Below are positions 1 to 11,627 of a DNA stretch of 64,000 bases, piece after piece (the stretch's first letter is position 1; each line of letters begins with the position of its first letter). The DNA lies in the NCBI GenBank assembly GCA_029961685.1, contig JARWKL010000010.1:18993931-19057930 (forward strand). Direction: 5' to 3'. A program made the translations under genes and the position numbers. This DNA comes from Aristolochia californica (taxonomy: Eukaryota; Streptophyta; Magnoliopsida; Piperales; Aristolochiaceae). The notes below the pieces were generated by a model, which worked only from the letters and a program-made list of their open reading frames with translations, ran no database searches and was not told where the DNA came from.

Positions 1-1990
1 GCTTATATCTTTTTTGTTTACGAGAAAAATGGGAGAGTGAAAAATCAAGTTTGGATTTGAAAACAAATTGAACATCAAAATTGGAAATGCACAATTGCTG
101 AGAGAGATAATTCCAAAAAGTATTTGAGATTTTTAAGGATAGGAAAAAAGTCGGTTGTTTGGCTCAGGTAGTTATCCAACCACACGCTAACGAGAGAATT
201 TTATTTCTTTTACTTCTTGAATTTTTGGATCATTAGGTCATTTGCATCCTCAATATGTTTCTGGCATGCATATCCACCACATTTAAAACATGTCAGGATC
301 AGTTAGAAGCCTCTTTCCTATAAAATTCCACGAAGCTATTAGGGGTTGAAGTAGTGGAATTTCCTAAACATGGATAGCAAAACATTGGAGTTCATTTTTA
401 GTGCGTGAAATAATTTTCTTCATTTACATTTATTATAGTTTACAAATTTTTTTGCATACATAAACACTAAAATTTTCATTTTGTTGTGATCTTTATGCCT
501 TATATCTATTTTGTTTACGAGAAAAATGGGAGAGTGAAAACTCAAGTTTGGATTTGAAAAAAAATTGAACATCCAAAATGGAAATGCACAAATGCTGAGA
601 GAGATAATTCCAAGAAGTATCGGAAATTTTTAATGATAGGCAAAAAGTGGGTTGTTTGGCTCAGGTAGATATCCAACCACACGTTAACTTGAGAATTTAA
701 TTTTTTCTACTTCTTGAAAATTTTGATTCATTTGGTAATTGCATTTTCAACATGTTTCTGGCATGCATATCCACCACATTTAAAACATGTTAGGATCAGT
801 CAGAAGTCTCTTTCTTAAAAAATCCCACCAAGCTATTAGTGGTTGTACTAGTGGAATTTCCCAAACATGGATAACCAAACTTTGGTGAATATTTTTTGTG
901 CGTGAAATAATTTTCTTCACTTACATTTATTAGAGTTTTCAAATTTTTTTGCATGCATAAAGTTTAAAATTTTCATTCTGCTATGATCAAATTGCCTTAA
1001 ATCTTTTTTGATTAATAGAAAAATGGGAGAGTGAAAACTCAATCTTGGATTTGAAAAAAAATTGAACAACAAAAATCGAAATTCACAAATGCTGAGGGAG
1101 ATAATTCCAAAAAGTATCTATAATTTTTAAGGTTAGGCAAAAAGTGGGTTGTTTGGCTCCGGTAAATATCCAACCACACCTTAACTTGAGAATACAATTT
1201 TTTCTACTCCTTGATATTTTTGGATCATTTGGTCATTTGCATCCTCAACATGTTTCTGGCATGCATATCCACCACATTTAAAACATGTCAGGATCAGTTA
1301 GAAGTATCTTTCTTATAAAATTCCACCAAGCTATTATGGGTTGAAGAAGTGGAATTTCCTAAACATGGATAACAAAACTTTGGAGTTCATTTTTAGTGCA
1401 TGAAATAATTTTCATTACTCACATTTATTATAGTTTTCAAATTTTTTTCCATTCTTGAACTCTAAAATTTTGATTTTGTTGTGATCTAGTTGCCTTATAT
1501 CTTTTTTGTTTAAGAGAGAAATGGGAGAGTGAAAACTCAAGTTTGGATTTGAAAAAAAATTGATCATCCAAAATGGAAATGCAAAAATGCTGAGAGAGAT
1601 AATTCCAAAAAAGTATTTGAGATTTTTATGGATCGGCAAAAAGTGGGTGATTTGGCTATGTTAAATATCCAACCAAAAGTTAACTTGAGAATTTAACTTT
1701 TTCTACTCCTTGAAATTTTAGGATCATTAGGCCTTTTGCGTCTTCAACCTATTTCTGTCATGCATATCCACCACCTTTAATACATGTTAGGATCAGTTAG
1801 AAGTCTCTTTCTTATAAAATTTCACCAAGCTATTTGGAGTTGTACTAGTCGAATTTCCCAAACATGGATAAAAAAACTTTGGAGTTCATTTTTAGTGTGT
1901 GAAATAATTTTCTTCACTTAAATTTATAATATTTTTAAGTTTTTTTCCATACATAAACTCTAAAATTTTCATTTTGTTGTGATCTATTTG
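1..1990 (+). repeat. 4-unit higher-order repeat HOR-1, copy 1
   Basis: Units with landmarks 291, 788, 1286 and 1785. Each matches the unit about 1,980 bp downstream better than its neighbours. Diagnostic marks by unit: first, 'gggttgaagtagtgg' with 'atggatagc' and 'acaattgctgag'; second, 'tttcttaaaaaat' with 'ggtaattgcattttc'; third, 'attatgggttgaag' with 'cataatttttaaggttagg'-like text upstream; fourth, 'cttcaacct' with 'atacatgttagg' and 'ctatttgg'. The copy probably begins before base 1. Confidence 0.88.
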
Positions 1991-3970
1991 CCTTATAACT
2001 TTTTTGTTTACCAGAAAAATGGGAGAGTGAAAACTCAAGTTTGGATTTTAAAAAAAAAATTGAACATAAAAAAATGGAAATGCACAATTGCTGAGAGAGA
2101 TAATTCCAAAAAGTATCTGAGATTTATAAGGATAGGCAAAAAGTCGGTTGTTTGTCCAACCACGCGCTAACTTGAGAATTTTATTTTTTTTACTCATTGA
2201 ATTTTTGGATCATTAGGTCATTTGCATCCTCAACATGTTTCTGGCATGCATATCCACCACATTTAAAACATGTCAGGATCAGTTAGAAGTCTCTTTCCTA
2301 TAAAATTCCACCAAGCTATTAGGGGTTGAAGTAGTGGAATTTCCTAAAAATGGATAGCGAAACGTTGGAGTTCATTTTTAGTGCGTGAAATAATTTTCTT
2401 CACTTACATTTATTATAGTTTACAAATTTTTTTGCATACATAAACTCTAAAATTTTCATTTTGTTGTGATCTTTTTGCCTTATATCTATTTTGTTTACAA
2501 GAAAAATGGGAGAGAGAAAACTCAAGTTTGGATTTGAAAAGAAATTGAACATCTAAAATGGAAATGCACAAATGCTGAGAGAGATAATTCTAAAAAGTAT
2601 CGGAGATTTTTAATGATAGGAAAAAAGTGGGTTGTTTGGCTCAGGTAGATATCCAACCACACGTTATCTTGAGAATTTAATTTTTTCTACTCCTTGAAAA
2701 TTTTGATTCATTTGGTAATTGTATTTTCAACATGTTTCTGGCATGCATATCCACCACATTTAAAACATGTTAGGATCAGTCAAAAGTCTCTTTCTTAAAA
2801 AATTCCACCAAGCTATTAGGGGTTGTACTAGTGGAATTTCCCAAACATGGATAACAAAACTTTGGAGTTCATTTTTAGTGCGTGAAATAATTTTCTTCAC
2901 TTACATTTATTAGAGTTTTCAAATTTTTTTGCATGCATAAACTCTAAAATTTTCATTCTGTTGTGATCTAAATGCCTTATATCTATTTTGATTAATAGGA
3001 AAATGGGAGAGTGAAAACTCAAGTTTGGTTTTGAACAAAAATTGAACAGCAATAATGGAAATTCACAAATGCTGAGGGAGATAATTCCAAAAAGTATCTA
3101 TAATTTTTAAGGTTAGGCAAAAAGTGGGTTGTTTGGCTCCGGTAAATATCCAACCACATCTTAACTTGAGAATATAATTTTTTCTACTCCTTGAAATTTT
3201 TGGATCATTAGGTCATTTGCATCCTCGACATGTTTCTGGCATGCATATCCACCACATTTAAAACATGTCAGGATCAGTTAGAAGTCTCTTTCCTATAAAA
3301 TTCCACCAAGCAATTATGGGTTGAAGTAGTGGAATTACCTAAACATGGATAACAAAACTTTGGAGCTCATTTTTAGTGCATGAAATAATTTTCTTTACTT
3401 ACATTTATTATAGTTTTCAAATCTTTTTCCATACATGAACTCTAAAATTTTCATTTTGTTGTGATCTAGTTGCCTTATATCTTTTTTGTTTACGAGAAAA
3501 TGGGAGAGTGAAAGCTCAAGTTTGGATTTGAAAAATAATTGATCATCCAAAATGGAAATGCAAAAATGCTGAGAGAGATAATTCCAAAAAGTATTTGAGA
3601 TTTTTATGGATAGGCAAAAAGTGGGTGATTTGGGTATGTTAAATATCCAACCACAAGCTAACTTGAGAATTTAATTTTTTCTACTCCTTGAAATTTTAGG
3701 ATCAATAGGTCTTTTGTGTCTTCAACCTGTTTCTGGCATGCATATCCACCACATTTAATACATGTTAGGATCAGTTAGAAGTCTTTTTCTTATAAAATTC
3801 CACCAAGCTATTTGGGGTTGTACTAGTGAAATTTCCCAAACATGGATAACAAAACTTTGGAGTTCATTTTTACTGCATGAAATAATTTTCTTTACTTACA
3901 TTTATAATAGTTTTAAATTTTTTTCCATACATAAACTCTAAAATTTTCATTTTGTTGTCATCTATTTTCC
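1991..3970 (+). repeat. 4-unit higher-order repeat HOR-1, copy 2
   Basis: Units with landmarks 2271, 2768, 3266 and 3763, at offsets of 1980, 1980, 1980 and 1978 from copy 1. It carries the same four sets of diagnostic variants in the same order. It differs by scattered substitutions and by a 13-bp deletion at about 2154 ('ttgtttg' joined to 'tccaacc'). The next unit (4262) does not carry the first-unit marks, so only two copies are visible here; the unit at 4760 shares a few of them ('tcaggatc', 'catcctc'). Confidence 0.88.
2149..2160. other. 13-bp deletion junction
   Basis: The segment between 'ttgtttg' and 'tccaacc', present at about 155-175 in the matching unit of HOR-1 copy 1, is missing here. 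This shortens the spacing from landmark 1785 to 2271 to 486 bp. The deletion distinguishes copy 2 and so arose after the HOR duplicated. Confidence 0.75.
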
Positions 3971-6900
3971 TTATATCTTTTTTGTTTACGAGAAAAATGG
4001 GAGAGTGAAAACACAAGTTTGGATTTGAAATCAAAATTGAACATCAACAATGGAAAAGCACAAATGCTGAGAGAGATAATTCCAAAAAGTATCTGTTATT
4101 TTTAAGGATAGGCAAAAAGTGGGTGATTTGGCTCTGTTAAATATCCAACCCCACGTTAACTTGAGAATTTATTTTTTTCAAAAAATTGATATTTTTTTTA
4201 TCATTAGATCATTTGCATCTTCAACATGTTTCTGGCATGCATATCCACCACATTTAAAACATGTTAGGATCAGTTAGAAGTTTCTTTCTTATAAAATTCC
4301 ACCAAGCTATTAGGGGTTGCACTAGTCGAATTTCCCAAACATGGATTACAAAACTTAGGAGTTCATTTTTAGTGCGTGAAATAATTTTCTTCACATACAT
4401 TTATTATAGTTTTCAAATTTTTTTGCATGCATAAACTCTAAAATTTTCATTTTGTTGTGATCTATTTGCCTTATAACTTTTTTGTTTACGATAAAATTGG
4501 AAGAGTGAAAACTCATGTTTGGATTTGAAAAAAAATTGAACATCTAAAATGGAAATGCACAAATGCTGAGAGAGATAATTCAGAAAAGTATCTGTGATTT
4601 TTAAGGATAGGCAAAAAGTGGCTTGCTGGGCTCAGGTAGATATCCAACCACACGTTAACTTGAGAATTTAATTTTTTCTACTCCTTGAAATTATTGGATC
4701 ATTAGTCCATTGACATCCTCAACATGTTTCTAGCATGCATATCCACCACATTTAAAACATGTCAGGATCCGTTAGAAGTCTCTTTGCTATAAAATTCCAC
4801 CAAGCTATTAGGGGTTGTACTACTGGAATTTCCCAAACATGGATAACAAAACTTACGAGTTCAATTTAAGTGCGTGAAATAATTTTCTTCTCTTCGATTT
4901 AATATAGTTTTCAAATTTTTTTGCTTACATAAACTCTAAAATTTTCATTTTGTTGTGATCTTTTTGCCTTATATCTTTTTTGTTTACGAGAAAAATGGGA
5001 GAGTGAAATCTCAAGTTTGGATTTGAAAAAAATTGAACATCCAAATTGGAAATGCAAAAAAGCAGAGAGAGATAATTCCAAAAAGTATTTGTGATTTTTA
5101 GGGATAGGCAAAAAGCAGGTGATTTGGCTTTGCTAAATATCCAACCACACGTTAACTTGAGAATTTAATTTTGTCTACTGCTTGAAAATTTTGGATCATT
5201 AGGTCATTTGCATCTTCAACATATTTCTGGCATGCATATCCACCACATTTAAAACATGTTATGATCAGTTAGAAGTCTTTTTCTTATAAAATTTCACCAA
5301 ACTATTAGGGGTTGTAGTAGTGGAATTCCCAAACATGGATAACCAAACTTTGGAGTTCATTTTTAGTGAGTGAAATAATTTTTTTCACTTAAAATTATTA
5401 AAGTTTTCTAATTTGTTTTGCATTCATATACACTAAAATTTTCATTTTGTTGTGATCTATTTTCCTTATATCTTTCTTGTTTTCGAAAAAAATGGGAGAG
5501 TGAAAACTCATGTTTGGATTTGGTAAAAAAATTGAACATCCAAAATGCAGATGCACAAAAGCTGATAGAGATAATTCCAAAAAGTATCTGTGATTTTTAA
5601 GTACTGGCAAAAAGTAGATTGTTTGGCTCTGGTAAATTTCCAACCCCACGTTAACTTGTGAATTTAATTTTTTATATTCCTTGAAATTTTTTGATGATTA
5701 GGACATTTGCTTCTTCAACATGTTCCAAGCATGCATAACCACCACATTAGAAACATGTTAGGATCAATTAGAAGTCTATTTCTTATAAATTTCCACCAAG
5801 CTATTTTGGGTTGTACTAGTGGAATTTCGCAAACATGGATAACAAAACTTTGGAGTTCATTTTTCGTGCATGGAAAAATTTCCTTCACTTTCCCTTATTA
5901 AAGTTTTCAAATTTTTTTGCATACATAAAATCTAAAATTTTTATTTTGTTGTGATCTATTTGCCTTATAGCTTTTTTATTTATGAGAAAAAAGGGAGAGT
6001 GAAAACTCAAGTTTGTATTTGAAAAAAAATTGAACATCCAAAATGGAAATGCACAAATGCTGAGAGAGATAATTCAGAAAAGTATTTGTGATTTTTAAGG
6101 ATAGGCAAAAACTGGGTTGTTTGGCTCTGGTAAATATCCAACCGCACATTAACTTGAGAGTTTAATTTTTTTTACTCGAAAATTTTGGATCATTAGGTCA
6201 TTTGCATCTTCAACATGTTTCTGGCATGTATATCCACCATATTTAAAACATGTTAGGATCAGTTAGCTGTCTCTTTCTTATAAAATTCCACCAAGCTATT
6301 AGGAGTTGTACTAGTGGAATTTCCCAAACATGGATAAAAAAACTTTGGAGTTCATTTTTAGTGCGTGAAATAATTTTCTTCACATATATTTATCATAGGT
6401 TTCTAATTTTTTTACATACATCAACTCTAAAATTTTCTTTTTGTTGTGATCTATTTGTCGTATATCTTTGTTGTTTTCAAGAAAAATGGGAGAGTGAAAA
6501 CTCAATTTTTGATTTGAAAAAAAATTGAGAATCTAAAAAGGAAATGCACAAAATCTGAGAGAGATAATTCCAAAAAGTATCTTTGATTTTTAAGGTTAGG
6601 CCAAGGGTGGGTTGTTCAGCTCTGGTAAATCGCCAACCGCACCTTAACTTGAGAATTTAATTTTTTCTACTCCTTGAAAATTTTGGATCATTAGGTAATT
6701 TGCATCTTCAACATGTTTCTGGCATGCATATCCACCACATTTAAAACATGTTAGGATCAGTTAGAAGTCTCTTTCTTATGAAATTCCACCAAACTATTAG
6801 GGGTTGTTCTAGTGGAATTTCCCAATCATGGATAACAAAACTTTGGAGTTCAGTATTAGTGCATGAAATAATTTTCTTCACTTACATTTATAATAGATTT

Positions 6901-7513
6901 CAAATTTTTTTGCATTCATAAACTCTAAAATTTTCATTTTGTTGTGATCTATTTGCCTTATATGTGTCTTGTTTACTAGAAAAATGGGAGAGTGAAACCT
7001 CAAGTTTGGATTTGGAAAAAAATTGAACATCCCAAATGCAAATGCACAAATGCTGAGAGAGATAATTCCAAAAAGTATCTGTGATTTTTAAGGACTAGCA
7101 AAAAGTAGGTTGTTTGGCTTTGCTAAATATCCAACCACACGTTAACTTTAGAATTTAATTTTTTCTACTCCTTGAGAATTTTGGATCATTAGGTCATTTG
7201 CATCATCAGCATGTTTCTGGCATGAATAACCACCACATTTAAAACATGTTAGGATCAATTAGAAGTCTATTTCTTAGAAAATTCCACCAAGCTATTAGGG
7301 GTTGTACTAGTGGAATTTCCCAAACATGGATATAAAAACTTTGCAGTTAATTTTGAGTGCATGAAATAATTTCCTTCACTTACATTTATTATAGTTTTCA
7401 AGTTTTTTTGCATCCATAAAATCTAAAATTTTTATTTTGTTGTGATCTATTTGCCTTATATCTTTTTCGTTTACGAGAAAAATGGGAGAGTGAAAACTCT
7501 AGTTTGTATTTGA
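3971..7513 (+). repeat. Diverged monomers, no clear HOR
   Basis: Units with landmarks 4262, 4760, 5257, 5756, 6251, 6749 and 7247. Spacing is regular (495-499 bp). Each unit carries its own substitutions and I could not match blocks of consecutive units to one another by eye. No gene is present. Confidence 0.85.
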
Positions 7514-7587
7514 AAAAAAAATTAACATCCAAAATGGAAAGTCACTAATGTAAAAAATTGAACATCCAAAATGGAAAGTCTCAAATA
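7514..7587 (+). repeat. 37-bp tandem duplication inside a monomer
   Basis: A segment ending 'aacatccaaaatggaaagtc' occurs at 7514-7550 and again at 7551-7587. The spacing between landmarks 7247 and 7781 is 534 bp, 37 more than a normal unit, which confirms an insertion of this size. Both copies read 'ggaaagtc' where other units have 'ggaaatgc', so the variant was present before the duplication. Confidence 0.85.
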
Positions 7588-8490
7588 CTGAGAGAGATAA
7601 TTCCAAAAAGTATTTTTGATTTTTAAGGATAGGAAAAAAGTGGGTTTTTGGCTCAGGGAAATATCCAACCGCACATTAACTTGAGAATTTAATTTTTTTT
7701 ACTTCTTCAAAATTTGGGATCATTAGGTCATTTTCAACTTCAACATGTTTCTGGCATGCATATCCACCACATTTAAAACATGTTACGATCAGTTACAAGT
7801 CTCTTTCCTATAAAAATTCCACCAAGCTCTTTGGGTTTGTACTAGTGGAATTTCCAAAACATGGATAACAAAACTTTGGAGTTCATTTTTAGTGCGTGAA
7901 ATAATTTTTTTCACTTACATTTAGTATATATTTCTAATTTTTTGCATACAGAAACTCTTAAATTTTCATTTTTTTGTGATCTATTTGCCTTATATCTTTT
8001 TTGTTTTCAAGAAAAATGGGAGAGTGAAAGCTCAAGTTTGGATTTGAAAAAAAATTGAACATCCAAAATGGACATGCACAAATGCATAGGGAGTAAATTC
8101 CAAAAAGTATCTGTGATTTTTAAAGATAGCCAAAAAGTGGGTTGTTTGGCTCTGGTAAATATCCAACCACACGTTAACTTGAGAGTTTAATTTTTTCTAC
8201 TCCTTGAAATTTTTGGATCATTAGGTCATTTGCATCTTCAAAATGTTTCTGGCATGCACATCCACCACATTTAAAACATGTTAGGATCAGTTAGAAGTCC
8301 CTTTCTTATAAAATTGCACCAAGCTAATAGGGGTTATACTAGTGGAATTTCCCAAAAAGGGATAAAAAAAAATTGATGTTCATTTTCAATGCGTGAAATA
8401 ATTTTCTTCACTTTCATTTATTATAGTTTTCAAAATTTTTTTCATACATAAACTCTAAAATTTCCATTTTGTTGTGATCTATTTTCCTTA
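7588..8490 (+). repeat. Monomers before the 8.49-kb deletion
   Basis: Units with landmarks 7781 and 8279. These are ordinary satellite sequence. The second unit is cut short at about 8490, where it runs directly into the next unit. Confidence 0.85.
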
Positions 8491-8496
8491 TAGGCA
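8484..8496. other. Deletion junction, ~229 bp of a unit lost
   Basis: 'attttccttata' is followed at once by 'ggcaacttgcatc', joining the T-rich middle of one unit to the head of the next. Landmarks 8279 and 8548 are only 269 bp apart. The lost part is the A-rich half with the hairpin arms. A short 'ta' match at the joint is compatible with slippage or end joining. Confidence 0.85.
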
Positions 8497-9430
8497 ACTT
8501 GCATCTTCAACATGTTTCTGGCATGCATATCCCCCATATTTAAAACATGTTAGGATCAGTAAGAAGTCTCTTTCCTATAAAATCTATTAGGGGTTGTACT
8601 AGTGGAATTTCCCAAACATGGATAACTAAACTTTGGAGTTAATTTTCAGTGCGTGAAATAATTGTTTTACTTACATTTAATATAGTTTTCAAATTATTTT
8701 GCATACATAAACTCTAAAATTTTCATTTTGTTGTGATCATATATCTTTTTTGTTAACGAGAAAAATGGGAGAGTGAAAACTCAAGTTTGGATCTGAAAAA
8801 AAAAATTGAACATCCGAAATGGAAATGCACAAATGCTGGGAGAGATAATTCCAAAAAGTATCTGTGATTTTTAAGGATTGGCAAAAAGTGGGTTGTTTGG
8901 CTCCGGTAAATATCCAACCACACGTTAACTTGAGAATTTAATTTTTTCTACTCCTTGAAATATTGAGATCAATAGGCCACTTGCATCCTCAACATGTTTC
9001 TGGCATGCATATCCACCACATTTTAAACATGTTAGGATCAGTTAGAAGTCTCTTCCCTATAAAATCTATTAGGGGTTGTAGTTGTGGAATTTCCCAAACA
9101 TGGATAACAAAACTTTGGAGTTCATTTTTAGTGCGTGAAATAATTTTTTTCACATACATTTATTATAGTTTTCAAATTTTTTTGCAAACATAAACTCTCA
9201 AATTTTATTTTGTTTTGATCTATTTACCTTATGTCTTTTTTGTTTACGAGAAAATTGGGAGAGTGAAAACTCAAGTTTGGATTTGAAAAAAAATTGACCA
9301 TCCAAAATGGAAATGCACAAATGCTGAGAGAGATAATTCCAAAACGTATATGTGATTTTTAAGGAAAGGCAAAAAGTGGGTTGTTTGGCTCTGGTAAATA
9401 TCCAAACGCACCTTAACTTGAGAATTTAAT
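8497..9430 (+). repeat. Two adjacent units sharing a 9-bp deletion
   Basis: Units with landmarks 8548 and 9030 both read 'ataaaatctattagggg' at about 8577 and 9060, where other units have nine more bases ('tccaccaag' before 'ctattagggg'). Both also have 'ccctata' or 'cctata' just before it. A shared rare deletion in adjacent units indicates that one copied the other or that both come from one parent. Confidence 0.8.
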
Positions 9431-11413
9431 TTTTTTCTACTGCTTGAAACTTTTGGATCATTAGGTCATTTGCATCTTCAACGTGTTTCTGGCATGTTTT
9501 GTTACATGTCTCTTTCTTATAAAATTCCACCAAGCTATTATGGGTTGTACTAGTGGAATTTCCCAAACATGGATAACAAAACTTTGGAGTTCATTTTTAC
9601 TGCTTGAATTAATTTTCTTCACTTACATTTATTATAGTTATCAATTTTTTTTGCATACATAAACTCTAAAATTTTCATTTTGTTTACATCTTTTTGCCTT
9701 AATTCTTTTTTGTTTCCGAGAAAAATGGGAGAGTGAAAACTGTAGTTTGGATTTGAAAAAAATTTGAACATCCATAATGGAAATGCACAAACGCTGAGAG
9801 AGATAATTCCAAAACGTATCTGTGATATTTAAGGATAGGCAAAAAGTGGGTAGTTTGGCTCTGGTAAATATCCAACCACACGTTAACTTGAGAATTTAAT
9901 TTTTCAACTCCTTGAAATTTTTGCATCATTAGGTCATTTGCTTCTTCAACATGTTTCTAGCATGCATATCACCCACATTTAAAACATGTTAGGATCAGTT
10001 AGAAGCCACTTTCTTATAAAATTTCACCAAGCTATTAGGGCTTGTACTATGGAATTTTCGAAACATGGATAACAAAACTTTGAATTTCATTTTTAGTGCG
10101 TGAAATAATTTTCTTCTGTTAAATTTATTATTGTTTCCAAATTTTTTTGCATTAATAAACTATAATTTACATTTTGTTGTGATCTATTTACCTTATATCT
10201 TTTTTGTTTACGAGAAAAATGGGAGAGTGAAAACTCAAGTTTGGATTTGAAAAAAAATTGAACATAAAAAATGGAAATGCACAAATGCTGACAGAGATAA
10301 ATCCAAAAAGTATCTGTGATTTTTAAGGATAGGAAAAAAGTGGGTTGTTTGGCTCTGGTAAATATCCAACCACATGTTAACTTGAGAATTTAATTTTTTC
10401 TACTCATTGAAAATTTTGGATCATTAGGTCATTTCCATCTTCAATATGTTACTGGCATGCATATCTACCACATTTAAAACCTGTTAGGTTCAGTTAGAAG
10501 TCTCTTTCTTATAAAATTCCACCAAGCTATTAGTTGTTGTACTAGTGGAATTTTCCAAACAAAGATAACAAAACTTTGGAGTTCATTTTTAGTGCGTGAC
10601 ATCATTTTCTTCACTTACATTTATTATAGTTTTCAAAAATTTTTGCATACATAAACTCTTAAATTTTCATTTTGCTGTGATCTTTTGCCTTATATCTTTT
10701 TTATTTACGAGAAAAATGGGAGAGTGAAAACTCAAGTTTGGATTTGAAAAAAAATGAACAACATAACTACAAATCCACAAATGCTGAGAGAGATAATTCC
10801 AAAAAGTATCTGTGATTTTTAAGGATAGGCAAAGAGTGGGTAGTTTGGTTCTGGTAAATATCCACACGTTAACTTGAGAATTTAATTTTTTCTACTTGAA
10901 AATTTTGGATCTTTAGGTCATTTGCATCTTCAACATATTTCTAGCATATATATCCACCAAATTTAAAACATGTTAGGATCAGTTAGAAGTCTTTTTCTTA
11001 TAAAATTCCACCAAGCTATTAGGGGTTGTACTAGTGTCATTTTTAGTGCTTGAAATAATTTTCTTCACTTACATTTATTATAGTTTTCAAATTTTTTGGC
11101 ATACACAAACTATAAAATTTTCATTTTGTTGTGATCTATTTGTCTTTTATCTTTTTTGTTTACGAGAAAAATGGGAGAGTAAAAACTCAAGTTTGGATTT
11201 GAAAAAAAATTGAACATCCAAAATTGAAATGCACAAATGCTAAGAGTGATAATTCTTAAAAGTATCTGTGGTTTTTTTGGATAGGCAAAAAGTGGGTTGG
11301 TTGACCATTGTAAATATCCAAGCACACGTTAACTTGAGAATTTAATTTTTTCTACTCCTTGAAAATTTTGGATCATTAGGTCATTTGCATCGTCAACATG
11401 TTTCTGTCATGCA
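9431..11413 (+). repeat. Monomers with two internal deletions
   Basis: Landmarks 9987, 10482 and 10971; the unit near 9490 has lost its landmark. Around 9491-9507, 'ggcatg' runs into 'ttttgttacatgtctc', and about 35-40 bp including the third CATG palindrome is missing. At 11036, 'ctagtg' is joined to 'tcattttt', dropping 35 bp that includes GGAATTTCCC. The remaining sequence is normal satellite. Confidence 0.85.
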
Positions 11414-11627
11414 TATGCACCACATTTAAAACATATTTGGATCAGTTAGAAGTCTCTTTCCTAAAAAATTCCACCAAGCTATTAGGGGTTGTACTAGTGG
11501 AATTTCCCAATCATGGATAATATGCACCATATTTAAAACATGTTAGGATCAGTTAGAAGTCTCTTTCCTATAAAATTCCACCAAGCTATTAGGGGTTGTA
11601 CTAGTGGAATTTCTCAATCACGGATAA
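11414..11627 (+). repeat. 107-bp tandem duplication inside a monomer
   Basis: 11414-11520 and 11521-11627 are copies of one segment, running from 'tatgcacca' through ACTAGT to 'ggataa'. Both copies share the rare variants 'tatgcacca' and 'caatca', but differ at several bases (for example 'acatatttgg' against 'acatgttagg'). The unit therefore carries two CATG arms and two GGAATTT motifs. The copies have drifted or been partly converted since the event. Confidence 0.88.

Noticed and set aside
1979..2170. Plus-strand open frames of 60-92 codons (e.g. 1979-2170, 6250-6528, 21423-21689)
   Set aside because: They also recur with the monomer in other frames, without conserved ends or any recognisable domain.
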